Source: Promicromonospora umidemergens (GTDB taxonomy: Bacteria > Actinomycetota > Actinomycetes > Actinomycetales > Cellulomonadaceae). Taken from it: a stretch of 64,000 bases of DNA. Made by a program: the position numbers and the translations under genes. Below, piece after piece: positions 1 through 8,158 of this stretch. Numbering within the stretch: position 1 is the stretch's first letter; every line of letters begins with the position of its first letter. The notes under the pieces are model-generated. The model did not search any database and had not been told where the DNA came from. It was given only the letters and a program-made list of their open reading frames with translations. Location: positions 44,252-108,251 of the forward strand of contig NZ_JAMTCT010000021.1 of NCBI RefSeq assembly GCF_024171995.1, written 5' to 3'.

Positions 1-375
1 CTCGACGTCGCGGACTTCCCCGCCGAGGGCAGCTACTCCTACTCGCGGACCATCGAGGTCTCCGAGGAGATGGCGCAGCAGATCGCCGCCGGCGACGGCG
101 TGGTCGTCGTCCACGGTGTCGACCACGACGGCTCCGGCAAGTACGACGGCGACACGAAGTCGGACCTCGACCCGGAGCTTCCGTCCGAGGCGACCGACCC
201 GGCCGCCTGCGGTGAGCTCAACGCCGCTCAGATGAGCATGCCGCACGGTGGCGTCGAGACCGGTGGCGCCAACACGGCGGGCATCGAGTACCCGACCGCG
301 CTCGCCTTCGGCACCCTGGCCCTGGGCCTCGGCGGTCTCGGCCTCTTCGCCGCCCGTCGCCGCGCCACCAACTGA
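1..375 (+). CDS. C-terminal part of a secreted, membrane-anchored CHRD-like surface protein (5' end outside window)
   Basis: The reading frame is open from the first base, so the start lies upstream. The visible 124 residues carry a stretch (VVVVHGVDHDGSGKYDG) that resembles the end of CHRD domains, then a hydrophobic segment of about 20 residues rich in Gly/Leu/Ala and a basic tail (AARRRATN). That is the layout of an exported protein held in the membrane by its C-terminus. No LPxTG-type motif is visible just before the hydrophobic segment, although a sortase gene follows 5 bp after the stop. The CHRD assignment is by resemblance; the exported, surface nature is more certain. Confidence 0.6.
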   Translation, partial: LDVADFPAEGSYSYSRTIEVSEEMAQQIAAGDGVVVVHGVDHDGSGKYDGDTKSDLDPELPSEATDPAACGELNAAQMSMPHGGVETGGANTAGIEYPTALAFGTLALGLGGLGLFAARRRATN

Positions 376-380
376 CGCAC

Positions 381-1115
381 ATGGGATTCGGGCAGCACAG
401 CGCACGCCGCCGCCGCCACACAGTGGTGGTGGCGGCGTGCGCCGCCCTGATCGTCGTCGGTGGCGGAGCCGTCACGTGGGCCGCGACCCAGCAGGTGGAG
501 GCACCACCAGCACCCCCAGCGGCGAGCAGCACGACGCAGGAGGAGCCGCCCGCGTCGAGCACGGCTCCGAAGGACGGGGCCACCCAGCCGTCGGCGTCAT
601 CGACGCCGGAGCCGGACGCTGAGGGCTCGTCCCCTGCGTCCGCGGTGCAGCCCCTGTCGGCCTCACCGCCCGTGGCGGTACGCATCCCGGGCATCGACGT
701 CGAGTCACCGGTCCACGGGCTCGGCCTCGACGCAGAGGGCAAGCTCCAGGTCCCCACCGGGGAGCGTTACAACGAGGTCGCGTGGTACGACGGGTCGCCG
801 ACGCCCGGAGAGGTCGGCCCCGCCGTCCTCGAGGGGCACGTCACCGGGACCGGCTACGCTCCCTCGGTCTTCTTCGAGCTGGGCGACACCCGCAAGGGCG
901 ACCTCATCGAGGTCGACCGGGCCGACGGCACCACCGCGACCTTCGAGGTGACCGAGGTCAAGAGCAGTCCGAAGGACGACTTCCCTCGCATCGACGTCTA
1001 CGGCGCGACCGATGGCCCGGAGCTACGGGTCATCACCTGCGGTGGCACCTTCGACAAGGACGCGGGGCGCCACCTGGACAACGTGATCGTCTTCGCGAAG
1101 CTCGTGCAGGACTGA
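381..1115 (+). CDS. class E/F-type sortase family transpeptidase
   Basis: The 244-residue protein has an N-terminal basic patch and signal-anchor helix (residues about 12-32), a Pro/Ser/Thr/Ala-rich wall-spanning linker to about residue 95, then a sortase beta-barrel. The catalytic triad is visible: His in VLEGHVTG, Cys in VITCGGTF and Arg in GRHLDNV. Sortases cut a C-terminal sorting motif and link the protein to the cell envelope. The gene starts 5 bp after the preceding surface protein and is likely cotranscribed with it. Class F is suggested by the short length and actinobacterial context; the precise substrate is unknown. Confidence 0.85.
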   Translation: MGFGQHSARRRRHTVVVAACAALIVVGGGAVTWAATQQVEAPPAPPAASSTTQEEPPASSTAPKDGATQPSASSTPEPDAEGSSPASAVQPLSASPPVAVRIPGIDVESPVHGLGLDAEGKLQVPTGERYNEVAWYDGSPTPGEVGPAVLEGHVTGTGYAPSVFFELGDTRKGDLIEVDRADGTTATFEVTEVKSSPKDDFPRIDVYGATDGPELRVITCGGTFDKDAGRHLDNVIVFAKLVQD

Positions 1116-1203
1116 CCGGCGAGAACGGCGACGCCGGCTCCGACCGCGGTGCCGGGTGTCATGGCCTGGGGGCCATGGCGCCCGGCATCGCCTGCGCCGG
1201 GCC

Positions 1204-1222
1204 GAGCACCCCGGCGGTGCTC
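1204..1222. terminator. small hairpin between convergent genes
   Basis: A 7-bp inverted repeat, GAGCACC / GGTGCTC with a 5-base loop, lies between the sortase stop and the convergent hydrolase stop, overlapping the last codon of the hydrolase. It could serve as a bidirectional terminator. The stem is short and no T-run follows, so confidence is low. Confidence 0.3.
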
Positions 1223-1964
1223 AGCCCTGCTGAGTCAGATGCCGGGCGAAGAACCGGGTAGTGCTGTCCAGCTCGTGGAGCGGCAGCCGGTCCGCGTGCT
1301 TGCCCGGGTTGGCGTGCAGGGTCTTCTCCGCCGATCCCAGCGCGTCGAACAGGGCAAGGGACCGGTCGCGCGGGACGCGTTCGTCGTCCCACTGCACGAG
1401 GAACTCCACCGGCACGGTGATCCTCCGCGCGAGGTCGGCCGCTGCCCCGAAGGCACCGCCGAGGCCGAGCACGGCTGCCGTCACCCGCGGTTCCGCGGCG
1501 ACGAACGGCACCCCGAGCCCGCAGCCCAGCGAGACACCCCAGTAGCCCACCGGGCCGGTGCCCACGTGGTCGAGCTCCTGGACGGCGTCGAGGACCGCGC
1601 GCCACTCGGGCACGGTCTGACGCGCGGCCAGCTCCTGGAAGCCGGCGATCACGGACGAGGGATCCTCGCCCGCCGCCACGCGCGCCCGGTTCTCGTCGAC
1701 GACGCGGTCGTACTGCTCGTCGGTCCGGTCGCCGTGGTTGGGCACGTCGACGGCGACGGCGGCGAAGCCGAGCTCGGTGACGAACCGATGGGCCCGGAAC
1801 ACGACACCCGGTGCTTTCTTGTGCTGGCCACCACCGTGCCCCAGCAGGATCAGGGGACGTGGGCCGATCGCGTCCTGCGGCGTCCACAGCACGCCGGGGA
1901 CGTCACCGAGCTGGAAGATCTGTTCGCGGACGCCGTCGGACGACGTCGGAGAGTTGAAGCGCAT
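1221..1964 (-). CDS. alpha/beta hydrolase (dienelactone hydrolase-like)
   Basis: The 247-residue protein shows the alpha/beta hydrolase pattern: an oxyanion-hole strand with LLGHGGG near residue 43, the nucleophile elbow GVSLG near residue 148, an acid in QWDDERVP and a His in GKHADRLP near the C-terminus. No signal peptide or membrane segment is seen, so it is probably cytoplasmic. The family cleaves esters or related bonds; the substrate cannot be inferred. The gene converges on the sortase gene and has no obvious operon partner. Confidence 0.8.
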   Translation of the reverse strand: MRFNSPTSSDGVREQIFQLGDVPGVLWTPQDAIGPRPLILLGHGGGQHKKAPGVVFRAHRFVTELGFAAVAVDVPNHGDRTDEQYDRVVDENRARVAAGEDPSSVIAGFQELAARQTVPEWRAVLDAVQELDHVGTGPVGYWGVSLGCGLGVPFVAAEPRVTAAVLGLGGAFGAAADLARRITVPVEFLVQWDDERVPRDRSLALFDALGSAEKTLHANPGKHADRLPLHELDSTTRFFARHLTQQG

Positions 1965-2129
1965 AGCGATCGAGCCTTTCGAGAGCCTTCTGCGGGCGCT
2001 CCCTAGGCCATGCGAGGGAGGGAGCTCCGACCTGTCTGTGTGTTGATCGGTCTCACCTCCTCGGTACGCGGTGCTGCACGGCGGACCCTGAAACTAGCAC
2101 GAGACGGCCCACTACGCGGTCGGCCGTCT

Positions 2130-2165
2130 GGCGTGAGGGGCGGGCGCGGGCCCGCCCCTCACGCC
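2130..2165 (-). terminator. strong intrinsic-type hairpin after NlpC/P60 gene
   Basis: A perfect 16-bp inverted repeat with a 4-base loop (left arm 2130-2145, right arm 2150-2165) begins 7 bp past the stop codon of the NlpC/P60 gene. GC-rich stems without a U-tract are usual for actinobacterial terminators. Confidence 0.75.
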
Positions 2166-2172
2166 AGAGGCG

Positions 2173-3006
2173 TCAGCCGACCCGCAGGACGATCGGGTTG
2201 GACTGCCAGACCTCGGTGTACCGGACGGACTGGCCCGGGACAGGTGCCTCGATCTGCATGCCGTCACCGGCGTAGATCGAGATGTGGCCGGGCGACCAGA
2301 TCAGGTCGCCGGCCTGCGCCTCGGACCAGGGCACCTCGGTCCCCGCGTACCGCTGCTCCGAAGAGGTGCGGGGCAGGTCGATCCCGACCTGCGCGAACAC
2401 GTACGAGGTGAACCCGGAGCAGTCGAATCCCGACGGGGTCGACCCACCCCACAGGTACGGCACACCCAGGTACCGCATCCCGATCGACACGACGGCCGAA
2501 CCTGCTGCCGAGGCGGGGATGTCCACGGCAGCGGCCTCGGCGGCGGCAGCGGCCTCCGCTGCAGCCTCCGCCTCGGCCTCTGCCTCGGCCTCTGCGGCGA
2601 GCTCCGCCTGGTACTCCTCGTTCTCCTCGGCCGAGACGACCGAGACGGCAGCCGTCTCGACCTTCAGCTCGGCGTCGGGCGCGACGGTGACCACGGTGGC
2701 CGCTGCTACCGCCTGGCGGGCCTGGTCGGTGAGGGCGTTGAGCTCGCTCGCGTCGAGCACGCCGTTGACAGGGCTGCCGGCCAGCGAGGCACTGACCGAC
2801 GAGGTTGCCGGCGCTGCGTGGGCCGGTGCGGCGACCAGAGACAGCAGCACGCCGGAACCGGCCGCTGCGACCACCGCCGTGCGGCCCGCGAAGGCGGTGG
2901 CCTGCTCGGTGGCGGCCCGGGCGACGCCGGTCAGGACGGGGCGGTGTGCCGCCCGATGACGACCACGGCCGCGCACGGTCGGGGTCGGGTTGAAGCTGGG
3001 CTCCAT
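2173..3006 (-). CDS. secreted NlpC/P60 family peptidoglycan endopeptidase
   Basis: This 277-residue protein has a long N-terminal export segment (hydrophobic core about residues 45-65, ending APAHAAPA), a spacer, an Ala/Glu-rich helical stretch of alternating EA repeats at about residues 130-165, and a C-terminal NlpC/P60 domain. Catalytic Cys is in FDCSGFTSYVF and catalytic His in SPGHISIYAGDG. Such enzymes cleave the D-gamma-glutamyl-diaminopimelate bond of peptidoglycan stem peptides outside the membrane. The helical spacer may hold the domain away from the wall or keep it inactive, as in RipA-like proteins; that is inference. Confidence 0.88.
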   Translation of the reverse strand: MEPSFNPTPTVRGRGRHRAAHRPVLTGVARAATEQATAFAGRTAVVAAAGSGVLLSLVAAPAHAAPATSSVSASLAGSPVNGVLDASELNALTDQARQAVAAATVVTVAPDAELKVETAAVSVVSAEENEEYQAELAAEAEAEAEAEAAAEAAAAAEAAAVDIPASAAGSAVVSIGMRYLGVPYLWGGSTPSGFDCSGFTSYVFAQVGIDLPRTSSEQRYAGTEVPWSEAQAGDLIWSPGHISIYAGDGMQIEAPVPGQSVRYTEVWQSNPIVLRVG

Positions 3007-3115
3007 GAAAGCTGGGACCTTTCGGATCGGAGTAGAACCACACGCGCACCTCGGTTCGGGGCGCGCTGAACCGGGTCGACACCCTGATGGGATGGTGTCG
3101 ACGGGAGGTGGTGGT

Positions 3116-3595
3116 CTACGTCCGGGAGATCCCCAGGGCGTGCAGTGACGGCGCGTCCGCTACGGCCACGCCCGACGGAACCCGAGGGGCGTCGTGCGTG
3201 ATGCCGGGGACGAGCCACTGCTGGGCGAGATCCGGGGCTCCGGTGAGGTCAGGGAAGGGCGACAGTGTCCGTTCGTACCGAGCGGTCGCCGTGCGGTCTT
3301 CCGAGCAGTGGCTCCCGCCATCACCGTGGTGGCCGCCGTGGTGTCCGGGGTCCGCCCCCGTGACCCGGTCCGGGGTGCCTACAGCGGCTGCGGTCGCCTG
3401 CTGCCCGACCGCTGCGTCCACGTGCCCGCCATGGTGGCCGGGCTCGCCCGGCCCGTGGTGTGCGGCGTCCAGATGGATGCCGCACAGGACCTGCAAGCCC
3501 AGGACGGCGAGCACGACGAAAATGACCGCCAGGATGCTCGCCGGCTCTCGCCGAGGATCGGCGAGCTGCGAGCGAACGGCACGTGTCAGGGTCAT
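3116..3595 (-). CDS. DUF6153-like small membrane/secreted protein (paralogue of the 11449-11934 gene)
   Basis: The product is 159 residues with one N-terminal membrane segment (about 20-40) and a His/Gly-rich middle (repeats of HHGG) that could bind metal. The C-terminus, PSLHALGISRT, nearly matches that of the protein at 11449-11934 (PSLHELCISRT). That pairing and the overall layout point to the actinobacterial DUF6153 family, of unknown function, often seen near copper genes. I chose the ATG at 3595 because the longer upstream reading is Arg-rich antisense-like sequence. The His-rich part suggests, but does not prove, copper or zinc binding. Confidence 0.65.
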   Translation of the reverse strand: MTLTRAVRSQLADPRREPASILAVIFVVLAVLGLQVLCGIHLDAAHHGPGEPGHHGGHVDAAVGQQATAAAVGTPDRVTGADPGHHGGHHGDGGSHCSEDRTATARYERTLSPFPDLTGAPDLAQQWLVPGITHDAPRVPSGVAVADAPSLHALGISRT

Positions 3596-3663
3596 AGCGT
3601 GCCCAACAGTAACGGAATGGACACGGTGCTGGGGAACACACCGCCGTGACCCTCTGCGTCCTG

Positions 3664-4554
3664 CTACATGGTGGGGCTGCGCAGCCATCCATGGCGTTCG
3701 GCGCACCGTCGGGCGGTGGCCAGGACGCTCGCGATGGCGGGCGACATGTCGTTCGTCGGCCACAGCACCGAGAGGTCGGCGGCGATCTGCGGATCGACGA
3801 CGTCGCGAGCGGTGACGCTGGTGCCGGCCATCGCGGCGTGCTCGGCGAACGACGCGGGAGCCAGCCCGACCTCGCGCCCGCCGGAGAGCCGGGCGAGCAT
3901 GGCGTTCACCGGTGGGTCCTCGAACGCGCAGATCTCGGGTGCGAAGCCCGCCTCGTGGCACGCGGCGACGATGCGGTCGTAGTACGCAGGGGCCAGACGG
4001 CGGGGAAAGAGCAGCAGCGTCTCGTCGCGCAGGTCCGCCAGCGGGATCTTCGGCGCCACGGCGAGACGGTGACGCGTGCTCAGGAGTGCGGAGACAGCCT
4101 CCCGGCGCAGGATCTCACCGCCTACCCCGTCGAGGGGCTGCGGTGAGAGGGCGAGACCGATATCGAGGTCGCCGGCGCAGAGCCGTTCGGGGATCTCGGC
4201 GCTGAAGGTCTCTCGAGCATCGAACATGAGGTCGGGGTGCTCTTCCTGGAGCGCGTCCAGGAGCACGGTGAACGTGCCGAAGTTCGCGACCGGGGTGTAA
4301 CCCAGTCGGATCGTCGTCGCGATGCCTGACCCCGCAAGCCGGGTGCGCTGCACTGCCTGCTCCAGAGCGGCCAACGCCTTCGGCGCCTCGTGAACCAGTG
4401 TCCGGCCCGCTGCGGTGAGCTGCACCCGACGGCTCGAGCGGACGAAGAGCGGCGTCTCCAAGGTCTCCTCGAGCTTGCGGATCTGATGGCTCAGGGACGG
4501 CTGGGCGATGTAGAGCCGCATGGCTGCACGGCCGAAGTGAAGTTCTTCGGCAAC
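3664..4554 (-). pseudogene. LysR-family transcriptional regulator, 5'-truncated
   Basis: The body is a typical LysR regulator: most of the HTH (QPSLSHQIRKLEE), linker helix and a substrate-binding domain to the C-terminus. The first ATG in frame (4521) would remove the first HTH helix. Upstream of it the frame still reads family-like sequence (VAEELHFGRAA, to 4554) but has no start codon there, and meets an in-frame TGA at 4558-4560. The usual opening (MxLRQLRYFVA) is missing. So the gene has probably lost its 5' end by deletion or rearrangement, or carries a sequencing error. It lies divergent from the acetyltransferase-glutaminase pair, which it may once have controlled. Confidence 0.6.
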
Positions 4555-4616
4555 CGTTCAGCTGTCCCTACCGCGCGAAGTAGCGGTCGCGCGCTTCTGA
4601 GCAGAGGATCACAGCC

Positions 4617-4958
4617 ATGAATGATCAGGACCAGCAAGAGATCACCGTGCGCGACAACCCGGACAAGAGCCGCTTCGACGTCCTCGTCGACGGCAGGCCC
4701 GCCGGGTTCTCGGTGTACCAGGACTTCGGAGAGGCTCCGACGCAGCAGCGCATCTTCTATCACACCGTGGTGTTCGATGCGTACGAAGGTCGCGGTCTCG
4801 CCGGCATCCTGACTCGCACCGCCCTGGACACCAGCATCCAGGCGGGTCGTCGCATCGTGCCCGTCTGCCCGTACGTCACGAGGTGGCTCTCCACGCACCA
4901 CGACTTCGACGACGCCACCGACGCCGCGGGTCCGGAGCATCTCCGGTCCCTCGGCTGA
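4617..4958 (+). CDS. small GNAT-like N-acetyltransferase (YjdJ/NATD1 type)
   Basis: The 113-residue protein matches the short single-domain Gcn5-related family typified by YjdJ and NATD1. It has the VVFDAYEGRGLAGILTRTAL stretch, corresponding to the acetyl-CoA-binding R/Q-x-x-G-x-G/A loop and following helix, then a VPVCPYVTRWL strand-helix unit and a final His pair. It probably transfers an acetyl group from acetyl-CoA to a small amine, substrate unknown. It lies 29 bp before the glutaminase gene on the same strand and is likely cotranscribed with it. Confidence 0.8.
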   Translation: MNDQDQQEITVRDNPDKSRFDVLVDGRPAGFSVYQDFGEAPTQQRIFYHTVVFDAYEGRGLAGILTRTALDTSIQAGRRIVPVCPYVTRWLSTHHDFDDATDAAGPEHLRSLG

Positions 4959-4987
4959 ACCGTGCCTGCGACAGAGGGACCCGCCTC

Positions 4988-6220
4988 ATGAAGACTCCCG
5001 TGCCCGACTACCTGGACGAAGTGCTCGACAGCCTGCGCAATGACACCAGCGGCGCCAACGCCGACTACATCCCCGAGCTCGCCGAGGCTGATCCTGAACG
5101 CTTCGGCATGGCGCTGACCACGACGCTGGGTCGCACCTACGCCGCCGGCGACGCCGACACGGAGTTCTCCATCCAGTCGATCTCCAAGCCGTTCGCCTAT
5201 GCGGCCGCCATCATCGACCGCGGACTCGACCACGTCCTGGAGCTCGTCGGGGTCGAGCCGTCCGGCGAGGCCTTCAACGAGCTCTCCCTCGAAGGAGATA
5301 CCCACCGGCCCAAGAACCCCATGATCAACGCGGGAGCCATCACCACGCACTCGCTCCTGGTCGGCGCCGAGGCGAGCCAGGGCGATCGGGTCGACCGTGC
5401 CCTGACGTTCTTCTCCCGCCTCGCGGGCCGGGACCTGCGGGTCGACGAGCGGGTGTGCGCGTCTGAGCTCGGCTCCGCGCACCGCAACCTGGCCATCGCG
5501 TACATGCTGCGTACCTACGGCATCATCGACGGGGACGTGCCCTCCGTCGTCGAGGGGTACACGCGCCAGTGCTCGATCCTGGTCAGCGTCCGGGACCTCT
5601 CCGTGATGGCCGCGACGCTCGCTACCGGAGGTATTCAGCCCGTCACCGGCGAACGACTGATGGACCCGGGCGTCGCGCGGCACGTCATGGCGGTGATGGC
5701 CGCGGCAGGGATGTACGACGCGGCGGGCGACTGGCTCACCCGCGTGGGCATCCCTGCCAAGAGCGGCGTCGCCGGGGGAATCGTCGGGGTGCTCCCCGAC
5801 CGGGCGGGTGTCGGCACCTTCTCCCCGCGCCTGGACTCGCACGGCAACAGCCGGAGGGGACGTCTCGTCTTCGAGCGACTCTCCCGGGACATGGGCCTGC
5901 ACCTGTTCGCCTCGGATCAGGGCAGGATCGATGCCGTCGACGTCAGCGAGTCACGAGGCACGCTCACCTTCGCGCTGCGGGGCAGCGTCCAGCTCACCGC
6001 CGCCTCGGAGCTCCTGGACCTGATGGCCGACTCGGGCGGCGAGGCCGACGTCGTTCTCGACGTCACCAGGGTGCACTCCTTCACCGACCTGGGCCGTCGC
6101 ATGTCCCTCGAAGGGCTGCGCCGGCTGCGACTCGACGGGCACAAGGTCGCCGTACGCGACCCGTCGGGCGTGCTGCCGGACCCCGACCTCGGGGACGGCA
6201 GCTACCCGGACACCATCTGA
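4988..6220 (+). CDS. glsA: glutaminase A with C-terminal STAS domain
   Basis: This enzyme hydrolyses L-glutamine to glutamate and ammonia. Residues about 1-300 form the serine-dependent beta-lactamase-like glutaminase domain, with FSIQSISKPF (Ser-x-x-Lys nucleophile), NPMINAGAI, and the late SGVAGGIVGV motif. Residues about 310-400 form a STAS domain (LRGSVQLTAASELLDLM, VVLDVTRVHSFTDLGRRM), an arrangement known in actinobacterial and some other glutaminases. I chose the ATG at 4988 because a GAGGGAC ribosome-binding site precedes it; the longer upstream frame is Arg-rich and overlaps the acetyltransferase. Length is 410 residues. It may supply ammonia for acid resistance or glutamate, but nothing in the context settles this. 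Confidence 0.93.
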   Translation: MKTPVPDYLDEVLDSLRNDTSGANADYIPELAEADPERFGMALTTTLGRTYAAGDADTEFSIQSISKPFAYAAAIIDRGLDHVLELVGVEPSGEAFNELSLEGDTHRPKNPMINAGAITTHSLLVGAEASQGDRVDRALTFFSRLAGRDLRVDERVCASELGSAHRNLAIAYMLRTYGIIDGDVPSVVEGYTRQCSILVSVRDLSVMAATLATGGIQPVTGERLMDPGVARHVMAVMAAAGMYDAAGDWLTRVGIPAKSGVAGGIVGVLPDRAGVGTFSPRLDSHGNSRRGRLVFERLSRDMGLHLFASDQGRIDAVDVSESRGTLTFALRGSVQLTAASELLDLMADSGGEADVVLDVTRVHSFTDLGRRMSLEGLRRLRLDGHKVAVRDPSGVLPDPDLGDGSYPDTI

Positions 6221-6363
6221 CCGGCCCTCGTACCGGACCCCGGAAGCACAGGGTGCGCGGTCCCGTCGACGACGTCGGCCGACGCACCTGGAGGTGCGCC
6301 GGGCCAGCATGGTGCCGGTCGCTGTGGGCGACTCGGGTCAGGTCGGCAACGTGCTGGTCCGGT

Positions 6364-6819
6364 CTACCCAAGAAGGTTCACGGCATGCATCACGAGGAGC
6401 GCGATGCCACCGAAGGTGATGATGCCGCTGAGCGCGATGGTGAACCACTGCAGGACGCGGTTGCCCACGCCAGAGCGCAGCCGCACGATCGTCCACACGA
6501 GGGCGACCGGGGCCAGCGGCCAGAGCACGACGGTGAGCACGGCCAGCACCACGTCCCTGGCCTCGATCGTTCCCGCCGGGGCGGCGGGCGCCGGGGCGGG
6601 GGTCACCTCTGCGGCGATGGTCTCCACGGGGCCCAGCTCGTCGAGCACGCGGCGCGCCGACTCGTTGTCGGTGCCGTGCCGTGCGAGCGACTCGGCGGCG
6701 TGCTCGCGCACCGCCGCCACGGTCTCGGCACGTTCGCGCGGGTCGGCGGAAGCCAGGGCGCGGTCCAGGTCGGCGAGGTAGGCATCGACCAGGGGCGGGA
6801 AGGCGGGCGTTGCGGTCAT
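6364..6819 (-). CDS. HAAS/DUF1700-type membrane protein, partner of PadR regulator
   Basis: This 151-residue protein starts with a helical HAAS domain (VDAYLADLDRALA, VREHAAESLARHG, VLDELGPVETIAAEV) and ends with two membrane segments (VVLAVLTVVLWPLAPVALVW and IALSGIITFGGIALLVMHAV). HAAS proteins are nearly always encoded after a PadR repressor and are thought to act with it in signal transmission at the membrane. Its ATG overlaps the PadR stop (TGATG), so the pair is translationally coupled. No ABC transporter is adjacent, unlike many PadR-HAAS loci. Confidence 0.8.
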   Translation of the reverse strand: MTATPAFPPLVDAYLADLDRALASADPRERAETVAAVREHAAESLARHGTDNESARRVLDELGPVETIAAEVTPAPAPAAPAGTIEARDVVLAVLTVVLWPLAPVALVWTIVRLRSGVGNRVLQWFTIALSGIITFGGIALLVMHAVNLLG

Positions 6820-7154
6820 CAGGACTCCAGGGTCGTGCGGACGTCTGTCGTGAAACGGGACCAGGTGGCGGTGAAGGTCTCCAGCGCCACCTGGCCCTCG
6901 TCGGTGATCTCGTAGTACCGGCGCGGGGGGCCTGCCGCGGAGGGGACCTGGGTCGTGGTGACCCAGGCCTGCTGACGCAGACGCGACAGCAGGGGGTAGA
7001 GCGTGCCCTCGCTGGTCAGCAGGGAGCTGTTGGTGCCGAGACGTTCGACGAGCTCGAGCCCATAGGCGGGCGCCGAGCGCAGGCAAGCCAGGACGCAGTA
7101 CTCCACGACCCCCTTGCGGACCTGCGTCAGGACCATGTCCGATGTCGGTATCAT
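6819..7154 (-). CDS. PadR family transcriptional regulator
   Basis: The 111-residue protein is a compact PadR winged helix: VEYCVLACLRSAPAYGLELVERL, SEGTLYPLLSRLRQQAWV and the wing PPRRYYEITDEGQVAL, followed by a short dimerisation helix. PadR proteins are dimeric repressors that answer to small molecules. Upstream (7155-7207) lies an inverted-repeat-like stretch, CCTTG..CAAGG, which may be its own operator. It heads a two-gene unit with the HAAS protein. Confidence 0.88.
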   Translation of the reverse strand: MIPTSDMVLTQVRKGVVEYCVLACLRSAPAYGLELVERLGTNSSLLTSEGTLYPLLSRLRQQAWVTTTQVPSAAGPPRRYYEITDEGQVALETFTATWSRFTTDVRTTLES

Positions 7155-7207
7155 GCGTCACACGATAGCAGGTCCCTTGCGAAACAAGGTAGCGAACCTC
7201 GTGGTGC

Positions 7208-8062
7208 TCAGTTCACGGTGCTGCGCCGTTCCATGAAGACGGTGTCACGCCAGACACCGTCGCGCTGGGCGATGCGTTCGCGGATGCCGAGCGTGCGGAA
7301 CCCGGCGGCGTGGTGCAGGCCGACACTGGCGCGGTTCTCGGTGAAGATCGAGGTCTGCAGGGTCCAGAGCCCGCTCACGTCGGCGGCCGTGACCTGCTGA
7401 CGGATCAACGCCTTGCCGATACCGCGGCCCCGGTACCCGTCGGCGACATAGACCGAGGTCTCGGCGACGCCGGAGTAGACCTCGCGCGCTGACGTCGGGG
7501 TCGCCGCAGCCCAGCCGACGACCTCCCCGTCGATCTCGGCGACCCAGCGATGATCCGGCAGCCACTTCGCGTCCAGCGAGGCGCGGCTGGGCACGGCGGT
7601 CTCGAAGGTCGCCAGGCCCGTGGCGATGCCTTCGCCGTAGATGCGGCGCACCGCGGCCCAGTCCTCGTCACGCAGCGCCCGCACGCCCACATCGGTGGCG
7701 ACGTCGTCAGGGCAGCACGGTCGCGGTGCGAGCAGGCCCATCACGGCGTCGGCAGCATGCGGCAGCTCGGCGCAGCAGGCCGGGTTGATCGTCACCAGCG
7801 TCGCCGTGCCTTCCTTCTGCACGTGGACGAACCCGACACCGACCAGCTTGCGCACGTGGTGGGAGCAGGTGGACTGGCTGATGCCGAGGATCTCGGTGAG
7901 CGCGCCGACGGTCATCCCGTGCGGCGCGGCGGCCACGGCGTGCAGCAGCCGCACCCGGGTCGGCTCGGCCAGGCAGGCGAACCAGGCCGCGTAGGTGGCG
8001 GCCTCGGCGTCAGGCAGAACCTGGACCGGGGCCCGGTCCTGGCCGGTCGCGATCGTCGTCAT
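7208..8062 (-). CDS. ArsR-GNAT fusion: As-responsive repressor joined to ArsN-like N-acetyltransferase (module A)
   Basis: Residues about 15-110 form an ArsR/SmtB winged helix (LAEPTRVRLLHAV, ISQSTCSHHVRKL). Two CC pairs, in INPACCAEL and PRPCCPDD, are plausible As(III) ligands between the domains. Residues about 118-284 are a GNAT domain of the phosphinothricin/arsinothricin acetyltransferase (ArsN) type: VRALRDEDW, YRGRGIGKALI (acetyl-CoA loop), LHHAAGFRTLG. It probably represses its own promoter and the divergent monooxygenase, and acetylates an amino-bearing toxic compound such as an organoarsenical. The ATG at 8062 follows the operator; upstream frame is promoter DNA. A paralogue of 278 residues lies at 59224-60060. 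Confidence 0.85.
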   Translation of the reverse strand: MTTIATGQDRAPVQVLPDAEAATYAAWFACLAEPTRVRLLHAVAAAPHGMTVGALTEILGISQSTCSHHVRKLVGVGFVHVQKEGTATLVTINPACCAELPHAADAVMGLLAPRPCCPDDVATDVGVRALRDEDWAAVRRIYGEGIATGLATFETAVPSRASLDAKWLPDHRWVAEIDGEVVGWAAATPTSAREVYSGVAETSVYVADGYRGRGIGKALIRQQVTAADVSGLWTLQTSIFTENRASVGLHHAAGFRTLGIRERIAQRDGVWRDTVFMERRSTVN

Positions 8063-8082
8063 GGGTAGAGCATCGACCAGGA

Positions 8083-8146
8083 TCGATGGTTGCGTCAATC
8101 GGCTGCGGTCGATAAGGTCCGGCGAGATTGATCGACGCAGATCGAT
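8083..8146. promoter_or_regulatory. divergent ArsR-type operator region, module A
   Basis: Between the divergent ArsR-GNAT and monooxygenase genes lie TCGATGGTTGCGTCAATCG (8083-8101), CGGTCGATA (8106-8114) and ATTGATCGACGCAGATCGAT (8127-8146). The first and third carry the element GACGCA plus ATCGAT in opposite orientation, as expected for an ArsR dimer site. The first 32 bases recur at 60082-60113 in module B with only three differences, which supports a conserved operator. Confidence 0.7.
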
Positions 8147-8158
8147 AGAGAGGTAGTC

